Below, one piece after another: positions 10,211-22,975 of a DNA stretch of 64,000 bases. The notes beneath the pieces are model-generated. The model made no database searches, was not told the origin of the DNA, and saw nothing but the letters and a program-made list of their open reading frames with translations. The stretch is from Progne subis subis (Eukaryota; Chordata; Aves; Passeriformes; Hirundinidae), in NCBI GenBank assembly GCA_022316685.1, contig JAKJHU010000026.1, positions 620,001 to 684,000 of the forward strand, in the 5' to 3' direction. The position numbers and the translations under genes are program-made. Each line of letters opens with the position of its first letter. Position 1 is the stretch's first letter.

Positions 10211-13200
10211 GCATTGGCCCTTCAATTTTATTTTTTTTCTCCAAACATTTACAAATGTAGTAATCACATGTTACTATTAGAAACAGTGTTCAGAGTGTCA
10301 TTAAATTAACACTGGGCTTAAATTTTTTTCCAATCTTCTCTATCATACAAGTAAAAATCTGACTTTCCCTATTAATTATTATGGTTAGTCCTTTCAGGTG
10401 AAAGCCTAAAACTACGTAGCAGAGATATTTTTCTGATCTGGCCTCTCTCTTCAGTTAATTAACTATGCTATATTTTTTAGTATTTGATTTAAGAGCAAAA
10501 GATAGTTTGTTTTATGATATGGTATGATATGATTAAAAGGCATAAAAATCCATGTTTATGCATGTTGTCTAATTACATTTTCTTTTCTCGCTTGGTCTTT
10601 CAAAATGTATGAAGAAGACAAAACTACTGCTCACTGTCTCCATAGAGACATCATGACAGTATCAGGAGAAAATATTTTCGTTTCAGTACCTAATGGATTT
10701 GCCTCCTGAGTAAAACCACTCAATAAGGAAAGTGCCAGGCGTAGAAAAGCCATTCATTACAGTGTGCAGCTCATTGTGATCTGCATTGGCTTGTTCTGTG
10801 CTAAGTGGCTTAACACAGTATTTAGAATGTTGAAAAAGTAGATTTTTTTTCAGATTTGTTTACTTTGCCAGATTCAGGACTTAAGTTCACATTCTATTTT
10901 AAATGACACAAAAAAACAATCTATTTCTATCAATATAGGAAAATTAATATTTTGCTTGGCCCTGGAGCTAAATTTGGTTAAAAAAAGCAATGTCCTTATT
11001 TATGGAGAAATTCTGTATAATTTAACTGATAATTGTCAGAAGAGGTGTTTTATTTTTGATTCATAAAGTAGACCTGGATATATGTGATGACTGCCTGCAA
11101 GACTTCCACTCTAAACCGGAGTTTGCATGTGAAGTCAAGGCTGTCCACGAGTTAATATGTCAGAGCTGAAATCTTATATTATGAAAAATAGAGGAAATAC
11201 AGGATCTTAATATTTTTAGTATTTTAAATACACAAATGTTTAAAAGAAGTTCATAACCTATAGATGATCAGATATTTCTAATTCCCCTTCAAAATAAAGT
11301 GTGGCACTACATAGTGTATATTAATATACAGCAGAGTTTTATAGTATAGATTATATCAATCAAGTCAATTCATTACATGAACAGAAAAAAAGAGGCCAAA
11401 CCAAATTAACATACATGTCCTTTCAGGTAGTTTAGGCCTATTAAACAAAAACTGATTCAGTAATACCATGTGATTTGGAATCTTTTAACTTCTTATGATG
11501 TTTAATTGACTAATAATTTTTTTTTAAAGTGTGTAAAATGGATTTTATCTCACTGGATGAATTTCAAGTCTTCTGAAATATCAATTTCTTTTTACAAAGA
11601 ATTCCAGTTGAAAATATGTATCAGACTGATATGTCTGTAGTCATAATGTTATCAAAAAACAATGCCAGATGAAAAATCAAGAGGTTGCCTCTTTTTGAAC
11701 TAGATATACAGTGATTTTGGAGGAGGATATTAACTCTGATTCTACTGTTGCCATCAAGGTTAGGTACCACTCTTTTCATTCCCATTCCCTCTCATGCTTA
11801 TGAACATATTTACATAAACCTTCTGCAAAAAAACAAACCAAGAAGCCCAGCCTGAACCAGCCCCACCCCTACACCATCATTCATTTAGAAGCACTGAGAT
11901 GTCTCTTTACATCAAGTTCCATTCCTGTTTAGGATACTGTAAAATAAAACAGGTTTGGTCAATTCTCCTGAACAGGAAGCTGAAAGATGGTCAGCAAAGT
12001 CTTCTCACTATTTTCTGAAGTGTTTTAGAATGAAGATGGATGAAAACACCTAAAAAAAAGTTATCAAGAGCACTGAGCATCCCATCTAGATTTTCAGTAA
12101 CACTGATTACTTGTTGAGACATGGCAAGAGGTGCCATGACTTGTCACTCATTTATGGTTACACTGGCAGACTATACTAACTTCAGTACAGTTTCAAGCAG
12201 TCCCAGTTATTTTAGTAGTGTAAAGACTCAAATTTTGTTGTGAGATAGTAGTAGAGGAATAATTAGGTTTCAAGCATTGGGCAGAAATTGAAATTTGCTC
12301 TTGAAGAAGGGAAGAAGTAAATAAAATATATTTCTATTTCCTCTGGTTTAAGACAAAGTATTAGCTACAGGATTCTTTAGTTGGCTGAGCAGGAATAAAA
12401 TTATACTGTTATTAGATTAATTCAGATCTGCTTCACTAAGTTATAATAATGCACAAGTGATGGTGCTGGACAAAAAAAGGCACAATTTTAAGGTAAAAAA
12501 TAATAAACCTATTATTGTCACTTCCCATGGGTCCCTGATACTCCACTAAATGAAAAACCAACAAACTCTTGCACTTCAGGTGTCTGAGAAGAGTGTTACC
12601 CTGATAGATTTAAGTCAAAGGCCAAATAGACATATTCATCTGGGAAATACAAAGCAAGATGCAGTACTTGATTGCATTAAAGACACTTTTGTTGCTTCAG
12701 AGACACATTTAGAAATGCAACTATTTTATTTTCTAGTAGCTCACATATGTGCTTCTTTGTTGGTGTGTTTTCCATTAAGCTGTCAAGTCAGTGGCAGAGT
12801 ATCTAATGAGAATTTTTATTGAAAATTGTAAACTTGAAAACTAATTTGTCTATTCAGGGAGTTACCTTCAGGAACCGACACTTTTGGCTTTAGCTTTTAA
12901 TTTTAAAATATCTTTGATGTATTTTGAAATAAAATACCGACAATTTATTTAGAGCAAATCTGCAATTCTGGTGTTGGTACCACACAAAATTATGTATAGC
13001 AGTGGTGCAAAACATGAATCTTATAATACCTTAAAAATGTATATAAGGTAACATCACCAGAATACTGTGGATATTGGAATCAAGAACATCTAGCTCCAAC
13101 AGTTTGTATTAGTTAAGGTAGGCACAGGTACATTTGAAAAATAAAATCCCTGTCTGTATCAGACAGTCTGAGAAATCTGATACTCAATCAGACTTCAGAC

Positions 13201-14704
13201 ATTTCTTGACTGATTAGCTATTTTGTTTATATTTTTAGGTTCTTGGAAAAAGCAGAGAGCTGAGAAAAGAGACCTGTAGTCTGGAAAGTGTATGATGGAG
13301 TATAGAAGGTGACTGGTGAGAGTGCCATTCATAATTTCCACTAGTAAAGATTAAATAATATGTATTAAATAATAAAAAACCTGTGAAAGTCATCTGGGAA
13401 ACTGGGAAAGTATCTCCAAGCCCTTTATTCACAGAAAGAAAAACATTGTTTGGTTTTTAAAAGTGTTCATCAGACTTTCAGGAGATAACTCTCCAAAGAA
13501 TTTTTTTTTTCCACACAAGTAAAATGAATCTTATTGGGATGAAATAATATTTTATTTAAAAATATAATAATAAAATAATGAAACAAAACTATAAGAACAA
13601 AATGTATTATGTGGTAAGAATATACTTCCTTTTTACATAGTGAAATGAAAAATAAAAATGGGAAAAGAGAGTTTTCAAATAGACGTCATAATCTATGGGA
13701 CTTTCGAAAACTCCTGTGGCATCTATAATTTTTCAGGTCAAAAATTGTTTACAATGGGACTGAAAATACAAAAATTGACAAGAAAAGATATTGCTTAAAA
13801 GAGTAAAATGCTTTTTCAATAAAGGAATATTGCTGTTTTAGCAATTTAAAAAATGAGGCTGATAATTGAGTTTTTATTAATTTCTTCTAGATTTTTAAAT
13901 TATTTTGCCTCCTTTCTTTGCTCTGCAAACACAGATAACAGATGCAGTCTTTTAGTCTATAAACAATACTTATTTGAGGTAGGGTTCTTTTCTAAAATTT
14001 GTCATTTTTACATGATTACCCTTTTTTATCTCCTTATCCCTCTATTTTCCCAACTGTTTTACTGTCCAAAGCATCTTGATCCCTTCCTTTGCATATTCCT
14101 CTTTTCCCTCTGTATATAATTTCATCCTACGATGCTCATAAAGTAAACTATTCTCAAAAATATTTTGCTTCATTAAAATTACATGCTTAAAAGTAGAAGG
14201 AAGGTTTGAGATTCTTACTGTAAATTGTTACCTTTTGGGGCTCTTTTAGAATAATAATTGAGATTGTTCTCTATGGAAACTCTCTTTGCTTTGAAAATGT
14301 AATTTTAGAATACAAATACTCATTAGGTACGCTATGTAAGTATTTATGTGTCCTTAGTGTAAACTGCTTGCATGCTAGGTTATAAAGTTATGCATATGTA
14401 GCATGGCTGCAACAATGATGTTGAAATCATCAATTCATTTTTCTTTCCTAGATTAAAGAAGATAAATGTTTCATTTTGATGCTTGGGGTACAACTTTGGA
14501 AATTATAACAATGGCAAAGGGATAAAATATTAATGAGACAAATACTCAATAATCTTGCTAGAACTTATTTCTCTAGCTTTGGGTATCCATAGAGGACTTT
14601 TATGTGTTATTTTGTTGTTCTGTGTTGAGGAAAATTGTGGCTGCAATAAGAATTTTTCAAAAACACTGGATATACTACTCAGAAAAGCCCTAATAGAAAG
14701 TACA

Positions 14705-14707
<3 letters not shown>
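10211..14707. other. Long non-coding stretch
   Basis: About 4.5 kb of AT-rich sequence without a recognisable repeat or gene. There are acceptor-like sites (for example a minus-strand one near 13261) but no paired donor with a good frame. Probably intronic if the minus-strand gene model is right. Confidence 0.5.

Positions 14708-14737
<30 letters not shown>
14708..14737. repeat. Poly(T) run, 30 nt
   Basis: Uninterrupted T homopolymer, followed by CCC. No adjacent retroelement body is recognisable. Confidence 0.9.
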
Positions 14738-15241
14738 CCCTGGGTGAGAAATAAAATGGTCCCAGTAAATTGGATTCCAAACTGAATTTCAAGGACAATG
14801 AGAGTGTACGCTGTAATGTTTGAAACCTGGAATTATTGAGAACTTCAACAGAAAAAAAAGCCAAAATTGCAGACCTAAACAAATAAAAATTTTTGTCAGG
14901 AGCATGGAATATCCCACAAAGAGTATGGTTTCCTGGAAAAACTTCCATTATAGTTCTCTATATCTAGATTTATTTATTTGAATTAAGATATCAATGTTTA
15001 ATATAAAAATTTTAATATGTTCTCAAATAGCTTAGGGTTCCCAGTCATAAACAGTCATTGTCTAAAAGTAAGGTTTTGGTCCAACACAAATAGTCCATTC
15101 TAGAAAAAGTTCATGCCAAGCTGAAGATTTCTGTGGGAAAAGGTGTTCAGTACCTATAGTGTGACTGAGGTTTGCTCTCTCTAAATAAACAGATGGAGGA
15201 TTTTAACTGTGGAGTCCTATTCTGCTGTAAACGTATCTTAC
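14738..15241. other. Non-coding, immediately 3' of a candidate exon
   Basis: Nothing recognised. On the minus strand this is the sequence after the GTAAGATACG donor of the 15242-15338 exon, so it would be intron. Confidence 0.5.
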
Positions 15242-15338
15242 CAATTTGGGATTTCAGCATCTTCATCAACAATTTTGTAGCTTAAGTTCTTCTTTTCCTC
15301 AGACTGCATTACAGATGTCCCAATAGGAAATGTTCCAT
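15242..15338 (-). CDS. Candidate coding exon of unrecognised minus-strand gene (97 nt, phase 1 to 2)
   Basis: On the minus strand a T-rich tract ending CGACTCAAG precedes the exon, and a strong donor, G|GTAAGATACG, follows it. In the phase that continues the 16292-16327 exon there are 31 open codons, including SEEKKNLSYKIVDEDAEIPN, a charged soluble-protein-like composition. The frame stays open upstream to a TAG at 15403-15405, so the acceptor is not forced by stops. The join to the previous exon makes a GAT codon. Product and domain are not recognised. Confidence 0.45.
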
Positions 15339-16291
15339 CTTGAGTCGAAGAAAAAATGCTCATTGAACCGAAACAAGAGTTGCTTTTCTTCCAAGAATCT
15401 TTCTATCTCTCAGAAGCTTTTGTTTTGCAGTTTTTATGACATTCAAAACTTAGTATCTTTTTTCTTTTCTGACTGATGAATTTTCCTTTGCAGACATAAT
15501 TTGTAATTTAGCTATTCTAAATATGTTTCATATGGATGTTTAATAAGGATCTATCCAAAATGTATGGCTATTTCCTCAACTCAGAGAAATGATAACTAGT
15601 GGAGCAAAAAGACATTACATTGGGTGCACTAAATATATAGTAGATAATAAGTAGACTTATAAATCTATAATGACTTATAGTAATATTATTCTCTTCCAAT
15701 AACGTAAGAAAGATCTAAGTCACTTCTGCTAAAAAGATCTGTCACAATAGGTCATGAAAATTGAAACCTAAAGTCTTTAGGCTTTTTGAAAATATTGATA
15801 AAGATAAATGAGTACTTGCTTAGCTCTTGGGAATATTCCAATTTTATTCAGTAACCAGGCAGCAAAACAGCAGCAAAATTATTATATGTGCCACAGAGGA
15901 ATGGTGAGCTGACTACAGCAACCCAAACAGTCTTGAAGTTATGTGTTCTGTTGTCCATTTTTTGTCAAAGGTCCCAACACATCCAGAAAAACACAGTAAT
16001 TAGGAGAAAAGATAAGGACAAAAGAGAAACTTCATTCTTTTATTGCATCAGCCCATGCAATGCTGGTGTTTGATCCTGGTTCAGGCTGACAGTGAAGAAA
16101 GGATGCAGTAGAACTAGCAGAAATTAGAAGAAAAGCCTGTGAGAAATATCAAGTATAGGAAATGGCCTCTGCTTTAAGATTGGCAAAATTGGCTGTAATC
16201 ATTCAGCTTTGAAAACTGAGAACTGATGACATAAGAAAGGCACTTGCTTTTTCCTAGGCATCATAGAAATCAACTGTGGTCAATTTTTCAC
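15339..16291. other. Presumed short intron
   Basis: The roughly 950 bp between two candidate exons. The minus strand starts with GTGAAA and ends with CAAG. No repeat recognised. Confidence 0.4.
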
Positions 16292-16327
16292 CTTTACTAG
16301 GAGGCCAAGGCAATTTTACTTCATAGT
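16292..16327 (-). CDS. Candidate 36-nt microexon of unrecognised minus-strand gene (phase 1 to 1)
   Basis: The minus strand has an excellent acceptor (TTCTTTTCTTTTCAG) and a donor AAAG|GTGAAA. The exon length is a multiple of three and it enters and leaves in phase 1, so it could be skipped without a frameshift. It encodes YEVKLPWPPSK plus split codons. If it were not spliced at GTGAAA, the frame would continue to a stop (TAG) about 40 nt further, so an alternative terminal-exon use is conceivable. Confidence 0.45.
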
Positions 16328-17570
16328 CTGAAAAGAAAAGAACATTGATTATGCAAGGAAAAGAAAACTTCTGTTAAATGGAACTTTCCAAAGTGGAAAT
16401 TAACTTATTCTAAGCTGAATCTGAAGTCATCATAAGACCACATAATTTTTACCTGAAGTCAGAGTACCCAAGAGGTACTAAATGTAACCACATATTTTTC
16501 ATTATGAATATTGGTATTTCAATAGCAAATATAATGGTATTTGGAATCTAATTATAATAAAACAGGCAAAGGAAAGAAAAGCAGAACTTTTTGCCTGCTT
16601 TTGGCAAACCTAAACCCTGTTGTTTCATTTAAAAAGATGTGTTTTTTCTAAATTCCATGATTTTTGTTTTATATCATGATATTTCACTATATTGAACTTG
16701 TCATTAAAATGGAATATGGAATGGAAAAAGTGCTTTGAAAATGTATTATTAAGTTTTGAAAAGTTGGAGGATTTCTAAGATGACATTTTCAGACCACACT
16801 AAATGGAGGAGGCTGAAAAATACTCCTGAGGCTATTACCATTATCAGCTACTGACATGAAATAATACTGAAATAGCTATTTTTCCCTTTAGATTTTCAGT
16901 CAATGACCCAAGTTTTTATTTCCAAAGGGAACAAACATCCTTCTAAGGAAGTTGCTGAAAACAACTGATACGCAGCATTTTCTAACAGACTTCAAGCAAT
17001 ACAGAATATTCTGAATGTAATTTTAGTCTTCAAACTACAAAAAATTATATTTTGTTATTAAAAATGTAAAGCTGTCTATAACATATATGTCTGTAGTAAT
17101 CCTCACTTAGTGACTCTGAAACAGCTACTTTTCCAGCAATTTTAGTAAGGAAAAACCCTACCAGTCTTTGTGTAATTCAAATGGCAAAGAAAATGTCTGT
17201 AGGCAAAAAAAGTTTCCAAAGTTGACTTGGTCAAAATACATGGACTAGGAGTAGAACCTAGAAAACAGGGTTCAGCATATAAGATAGATGAGTTTTGCTC
17301 TGAATTTCAGATAAATGTAAGTTTTGAGATTTTAGGCAATACTGTGGTCCACATTTACTGGCAGCTATGCTGGAACTAAGTTCAACATTTTTCCTCTGTT
17401 TCTAATGTTCAAAATATTACCTTTCATAGCTTTTCCCATATTGAAGACACAGTGTTTTGAAGCAAACAAAAAGAAAAATCATGAAAAAAATGGTTTAGGA
17501 GAGTGTTTTGACCTATTTTCATTGCCTTATTCACTGATTAGCAATAGATAAAAAGGTATAGGATTTTCAA
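16328..17570. other. Non-coding stretch
   Basis: AT-rich; nothing recognised. Intronic under the gene model. Confidence 0.5.

Positions 17571-17601
<31 letters not shown>
17571..17601. repeat. Interrupted poly(T) tract
   Basis: About 30 T with a single C at 17582. No element body identified beside it. Confidence 0.85.
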
Positions 17602-17603
<2 letters not shown>

Positions 17604-18107
17604 TGAAGCCTACAAGACATTGGGAAAAAAGGGTCTTTATTGAAAACTGTCACTTTGAGAAACAAAGTGAACATTACTGGCCAAATATGGCATACCTTCT
17701 ATTCATTTACTCTGCCGTGTGGGAAAAGAAAGGTTGTTTAAACTAGCCGTAGTACTGTCTGAAGTTATATGTTTATTATGCATCTCATATATTTTTATCT
17801 CATAGACACAATTGTAGTTATACACATATCTATTATTAATAGTAGAGGTATATAGTCATTAACTATAAACACACATGCATATTTATGTCTAACTCTCTGT
17901 ATATATATGAATGCATATGCCCTAAATACGTGGAAGCATTTTGCCACTTTTCTATGGGATTTGGAAAATATTCCCACCTATCTTCCACTTCTATGAAGAA
18001 AGGAGTTATGCAAACACAGGACAGGTTTAGGTTTCACTGAAGTTCTGTGTTTGAGAGAATAAATAAATCAGCAGACCTTAAGAAATCTGAAGCTTGGTGT
18101 CTGAGAC
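17602..18107. other. Non-coding stretch
   Basis: No gene or repeat recognised up to the left target-site duplication of the next LTR. Confidence 0.5.
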
Positions 18108-18703
18108 ATGACTTTAAAGAGTTAAGATTTTAGCTAAGGGTTAGAAGCAATTTATATTGATCAAGATGTAAGTTAGATTAGTAAATGGTAGGTGAATGAT
18201 TATTAGATGCCCAAGCTAGAGCTAATTGTTATATTATGAGCTTGTTTATAGAAAAAGTGGAGTAAGTGAACCGTCATAAGAACAGATTGAAACCACTAAG
18301 AACAGTGGCCAGCACCTGGACTTGGTATCAATCAATCACGAAGCAGGGGACCTTGGACAGTGCCAGAGGGTCACAGAGACCTGATGAAGACTCTCCTGAG
18401 TTCATCCTTTGAGACCACTGACCCAATTCGAGACCACCGACCCAATTCAAGAGAAGAACTGCGCATGCGTGAAGGACTAATAGCCTCATTTTAATAGAGA
18501 GCAGGGATGGGAGGTGCTGGGGTTATGCATATGTATTGTATGTAAGATCTTGGAAAATAAATAGGGAGCAAAGAGCCTTGTTCAGGGCAGCCACACCTTT
18601 CGGAGATGACTCCTGTGCCGCCCGTCGGTGAATAAACATACCACTTTCTAACTTTAATTAGTTAGAAGGTCTTTGTCCGTGACTATATCGGTTTTCAATG
18701 ACT
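18108..18703 (+). mobile_element. Solo LTR with 6-bp target-site duplication
   Basis: The element 18114-18697 (584 bp) is bounded by perfect ATGACT duplications at 18108-18113 and 18698-18703. The right end is the canonical CA; the left end reads TT where TG is expected, probably a mutation. U3 carries a 19-bp near-perfect tandem repeat (18411-18429 and 18430-18448), enhancer-like. A TATA-like AATAAATAG lies near 18556-18564 and a poly(A) signal AATAAA at 18631-18636, placing the transcript on the plus strand. A 6-bp duplication is typical of ERVK/beta- or alpha-type elements; family assignment by name is not attempted. A bare LTR implies recombination between two LTRs. Confidence 0.8.
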
Positions 18704-19989
18704 CAGTGTCTACTGCAACTTCTTCATTCCCTCATAAGTGTTCTTAAGAATAATATTTTTTAATGATTCTCGCTCTAGCCAAGAATTCTTTCTCCTACTA
18801 GTATGCTAATATATAAAACATTGGTGTGTTATCAGCATTGTTTTAGTCACTGATACAAAACTCATGTCTATACAGACTGGCTGCATCCAAACCAGCTTCA
18901 GTGCAGATATTAAAGTCTTGCCACTGCATAGTTAATGTTTGAATAGCTACGATCTGAATATTCAAAAAGGTAACTCAGTAGTGAAAATTTTATCCTTTTA
19001 CCTTAGTTCCTGTCCATGTGGGGTTCATTCTGAAGGTTCAATGAAATCAGGTCACCAGCTACTTATTAATCTAGTCACCCAAGAAATTGTATTAGTTATT
19101 ATTAAGAAATTAATCAATTTAAATGTCTGTTTGATCTTCTAATACATTGGAACTTCCAGATGATATTCCAGTCCTCCTCAGAATACACTAGTAGTCAGAA
19201 ACCATGAGTGTGATGTGATTAGTAGGTAACAAAGAACAAAGGTCACTTACGCACTTACGTAGATGGTAAAAATAGAGAAATGTCCTGACCTTAAAAAAAA
19301 AATAAATTGCCGTCTATGCTATCTCACTATTTCTTAAAGTTATTACTCCTAAACCAGAAAACTTTTCTGAAGCATGCTGTGCAGCTAATAAAACAATTTT
19401 ATAGAACTTTCTCACTTTATGGTTTTGATCTCAACCTTTGCTGATGAAAGATGTTTCTTCCCCTAGACTACAAACACACACAAAAAAATCCCCAGAAAAC
19501 ATAACAGCAAAAACCCCTTTCTGCTAGTAGAATCTCCATACATAAACCAGAATATATGCATGGTTTAAGGCTGTGCTGGGTTTTCATTTAAGCTTATCTG
19601 TTCAGGAGAGAAACACATCATTCATTATCTCTTGTGAGAAAAAGCCAAAAGGTATTATATGCTTGCACATAATACGCAAAAACTTTTGGAATCATCAGGA
19701 ATTAAGTCTTTAATACTAACTAGATAACTTTCCTTTTTTTTCTTATTTTACACAACAACAACAAAAAGGTTGTGACCTTGAAATTCACACTTTCAAAAGC
19801 ATCTATAAATTCTATGTAAAATTTACATTAAATCTTGGAAAATTGCATTCTGTGTTCATGTAATATAATATTCCAAAGGGGTTTATATACAAAATTTCAC
19901 CAATATAACCTAGCAGTCAATATAAAATATCTTTCTCCCTCAGCTATTTATTGATTTATCTCTGGAGATACCTAGTTTTCTCACACAAG
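18704..19989. other. Non-coding stretch
   Basis: AT-rich, with nothing recognisable. Confidence 0.5.
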
Positions 19990-20440
19990 AAAGATAAGAA
20001 CTTTCTGGAGGGAACCTGAAAAAGACACAAAGATGAGAGATTGGAGCATTTGTCTTATGAGGAATGGTTAAGAGAGCTGTCACACTTTAGCCTGAAAAAG
20101 AGGAGGGGTCTTTATCAAATATCTGCTTTTTAGGGAATGAATATGTGACAGACAGACTCTTCTTGCTGGTGTGCAGTAGCAGGACAAGAGTCAGTGGGCA
20201 CTGAAATACTGGAAATTACATCTAAACATAAGACAACAGTTATGCTTTGAGAGTGGCGAGAGACAGGCATGAACTTTCCAAAGATGTGGTAGGGATACTG
20301 GGAAATAATCAAAATCCAAATCAATACAGATATGAGCAATCTGCTCAAGTTGCCCCTACTTTAGCAGGGAAGCTGGTTCAAATCTCAAGAGGTTCTTTCC
20401 AACTTCAACCATTCCGTAATTCTACTGTTTTATCACTTCT
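19990..20440 (+). mobile_element. Old CR1 LINE fragment
   Basis: Diverged plus-strand CR1 3' sequence: 'GAGAGATTGGAGCATTTGTCTTATGAGGAATGG', shown here only as a pattern split by mutations, then 'AGCCTGAAAAAGAGG' and a terminal 'TCTTTCCAACTTCAACCATTC'-like end. The small frames on both strands are repeat-derived. Confidence 0.65.
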
Positions 20441-22104
20441 TCCTCCAGTGCTTTTCCTTTCCTCTTCCAATACCAGAAATTATCCCAATCTTTGATTTTC
20501 TTCAGGCTGCAGCTAAATCTCACAGGAAAAGTAATGACACTAAGCTACAGAGAGCTTTCTGATTCATAAACACTTTTTAAGAAACACTTTAACGTGAATT
20601 TGACTGCTTTCTTTCAAGTTACTTTTCATAATAAATTGAACCGTGTCTTATGATTAGGCTCATAAATGAGGCAACCTAGAATGAAAGTTGGAAAGGACTT
20701 GATGCCAGGGGTTGCTGCTCTATAAAGCAATACAAGTAACCTTTCTTTCCTCCTCACCCTCTCTGGACCTTCCTGAAACTGCTTAATTATAGTCTTTGAA
20801 GCCAGCGTCACTGCTGATCTGAGAACCTACCGCCTCTCAGAAAAATGAACTTTCCAGCAGCCCAAATGTACAAAGTCTGCAATTGATTCATCTATGTTCT
20901 TGTTCACATGCTAGAGGCATGGTAAGAGCTACCACCACTTAGTGGGAGAAATGCATCTTCCACTGAACTGCAAAGAAAACATTGTTCTAAAGTGAACAAT
21001 TCCATTACTTTCTCTTCCACATACTGCTTAAAGATGCTGCAGCATAATGAATGCCTTTTTGCCATCACATCCAGCAATTACAGTTTGCATTCATTCTGCA
21101 CCACTTCTGTAGAACCTGAAGATACTGATAACTGGAAAATCCATGGAGATGAACCTATGAAAATTAACCTATTAAAATTAATGAAACACTTAACTTTCAG
21201 GAACACCAGTTGGAACAACTTTTAAACCTGTTCCGATTGATAAATTTAAGTTAAATATTCTAAATTTTCCAAATATTTGGGGTTTTTTTTCATGGTCATT
21301 TTATGATAATTTTATCATGTCTGGTACTTAGCAGTGCAAAGAGGTGCTAAGGCAGCAAAATCTACACCTAAATAAGAGTATGTATTTTAAATAAGTATTA
21401 GATAAAATATGTGCATTTTTATTCTTGGTGATAATCAGAACTCAGTTTAATTTGGCCAGCTGTGTGGTAGACCTTCATTTTATCCCCCTCCACATTAATT
21501 CCTCTACCCATCTAAATCAAGACACCCAGAAGATTTCTTAATCAGCAGGTTGAGATGCTCATACTGTTTTTCCTGAGCAAGCAGCGGAATTGCCAATTAG
21601 TGGTGACAGGTATTTTGAAAACATACTCACACTGAGTAGCATTTGCTCTGACTATCTTTCTTACTACTATCTTAGGAAAATAAATCTCATTCTGCTGCTG
21701 TAGTACATTATTATTCAGTACAAATTTTCATAAAATATACACAAAGCCTAAATACAGAACTTTTCTTCAGAAAAACACAGCCTAAGCATATTGACAAGTA
21801 AAGGACAATTTTAAATTATTTTATTTCTTGATCCCAGCTACTGTAACAGTACTATCGTTGAATCTTTGGATCCAAGCAACTGTATCGTGTTAGGGCTCTC
21901 AGCTTGTAGTGTAGAAATGTAGTTTGTGTTTCATTCAATGGGATTGAGCATATTTATATGCTGTTATATGTTTATAATTTGCAGCAGCAACTTCAGTTTA
22001 ATTACTACAACTGCTTTCTTCATCGATTAAAATTTAAGAATTTAAATGCACAACTATTTAAATTTTTAGAAGATGAACTAAAAATCCTAGAATGCATTAT
22101 AAAA
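20441..22104. other. Non-coding stretch
   Basis: No gene recognised. The segment 20620-20830 is less AT-rich than its surroundings and is open on the minus strand for 61 codons, without splice or protein signals I trust. Confidence 0.5.
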
Positions 22105-22975
22105 TTGTGGAATCATAGAAGGTTTTGATTTATACATCATCTAATCCCAACCTCGCTACCATGGGCAGAAACACCTTCCACTAGACTTCAACAACCTGGA
22201 TTTCTCGAAGTCCCATCCAGCCTTGCCTTGAACACTTCCAGGGATGGGTTGTCCACAGCTACTCATGACAATCTGTTCCAGCGCCTCACATCCTCACAGT
22301 AAAGAATTTGTTGCTTATATCAAATCTAGATCTTCCCTCTGAGTTTAAAATGTGTCCCTTATCCTGTCTCTACAGGCCTTGGTAAAATGTCACTCCATCT
22401 TTCTCATAAGCCCCATTTTATATATCAGGGGGCACAATAAATTTTCCCCAGAGCCTTCCATGGAATATCTCAGCCTGTCTTTGTAGGAGAGGTGTTCCAG
22501 CATCCATTTCCATGACCCTCCTCTGGACCAGCTCTGACAGGTCCATGTCTTTCTTGCATCCAGAACTGGACTGCAGAAGCGAATGCTGTACTGCAGGTGA
22601 AGTGTCATGAGGGCAGACCAGAGGCGAGAGAACCACCTCCCAAAAGCACGGTTGACGCTTCATTTTACACAGCTCAGGATACAACTGGCTTTGCTGGCTC
22701 TCGTTCAATTTTTCATCCCCAAGTCTCCTGCAGGGCTGCTCTCAATCCCTTCCTTCCACAGACTCTGTTCCTACTGATGATTGACCTCACCACATTGTTG
22801 AACTGCATGAGGTCCCCAAGCACTCACTCTGCAAGCATGTCAGGGTCCATCTGGATGACACCCCACCCCTCCAGCATATCAGTTGTGTATTCATCTTGGT
22901 GTAATCTGCAAGCTTGCTGAGTTTGCACTCCGTCGCACTGTTTATGTCATTAAGAAGTGAAGTTTTGACCTGTAT
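22105..22975 (-). mobile_element. CR1 LINE fragment, 3' end
   Basis: The plus strand begins GGAATCATAGAAGG, the reverse complement of a CR1 3' tail. It continues through the conserved 'CCATGGGCAGAAACACCTTCC', 'GGGATGGG.TGTCCACAGC' and 'CTCCTCTGGACCAGCTCTGACAG' blocks and reaches the 'CTTGCTGAG.TTGCACTC' region near 22915-22930. About 870 bp survive. The three open frames within it are relics of the repeat. Confidence 0.85.

Noticed and set aside
20370..20385. GGTTCAAATCT resembling a tRNA B box
   Set aside because: No A box or cloverleaf around it; it lies in an old CR1 fragment.
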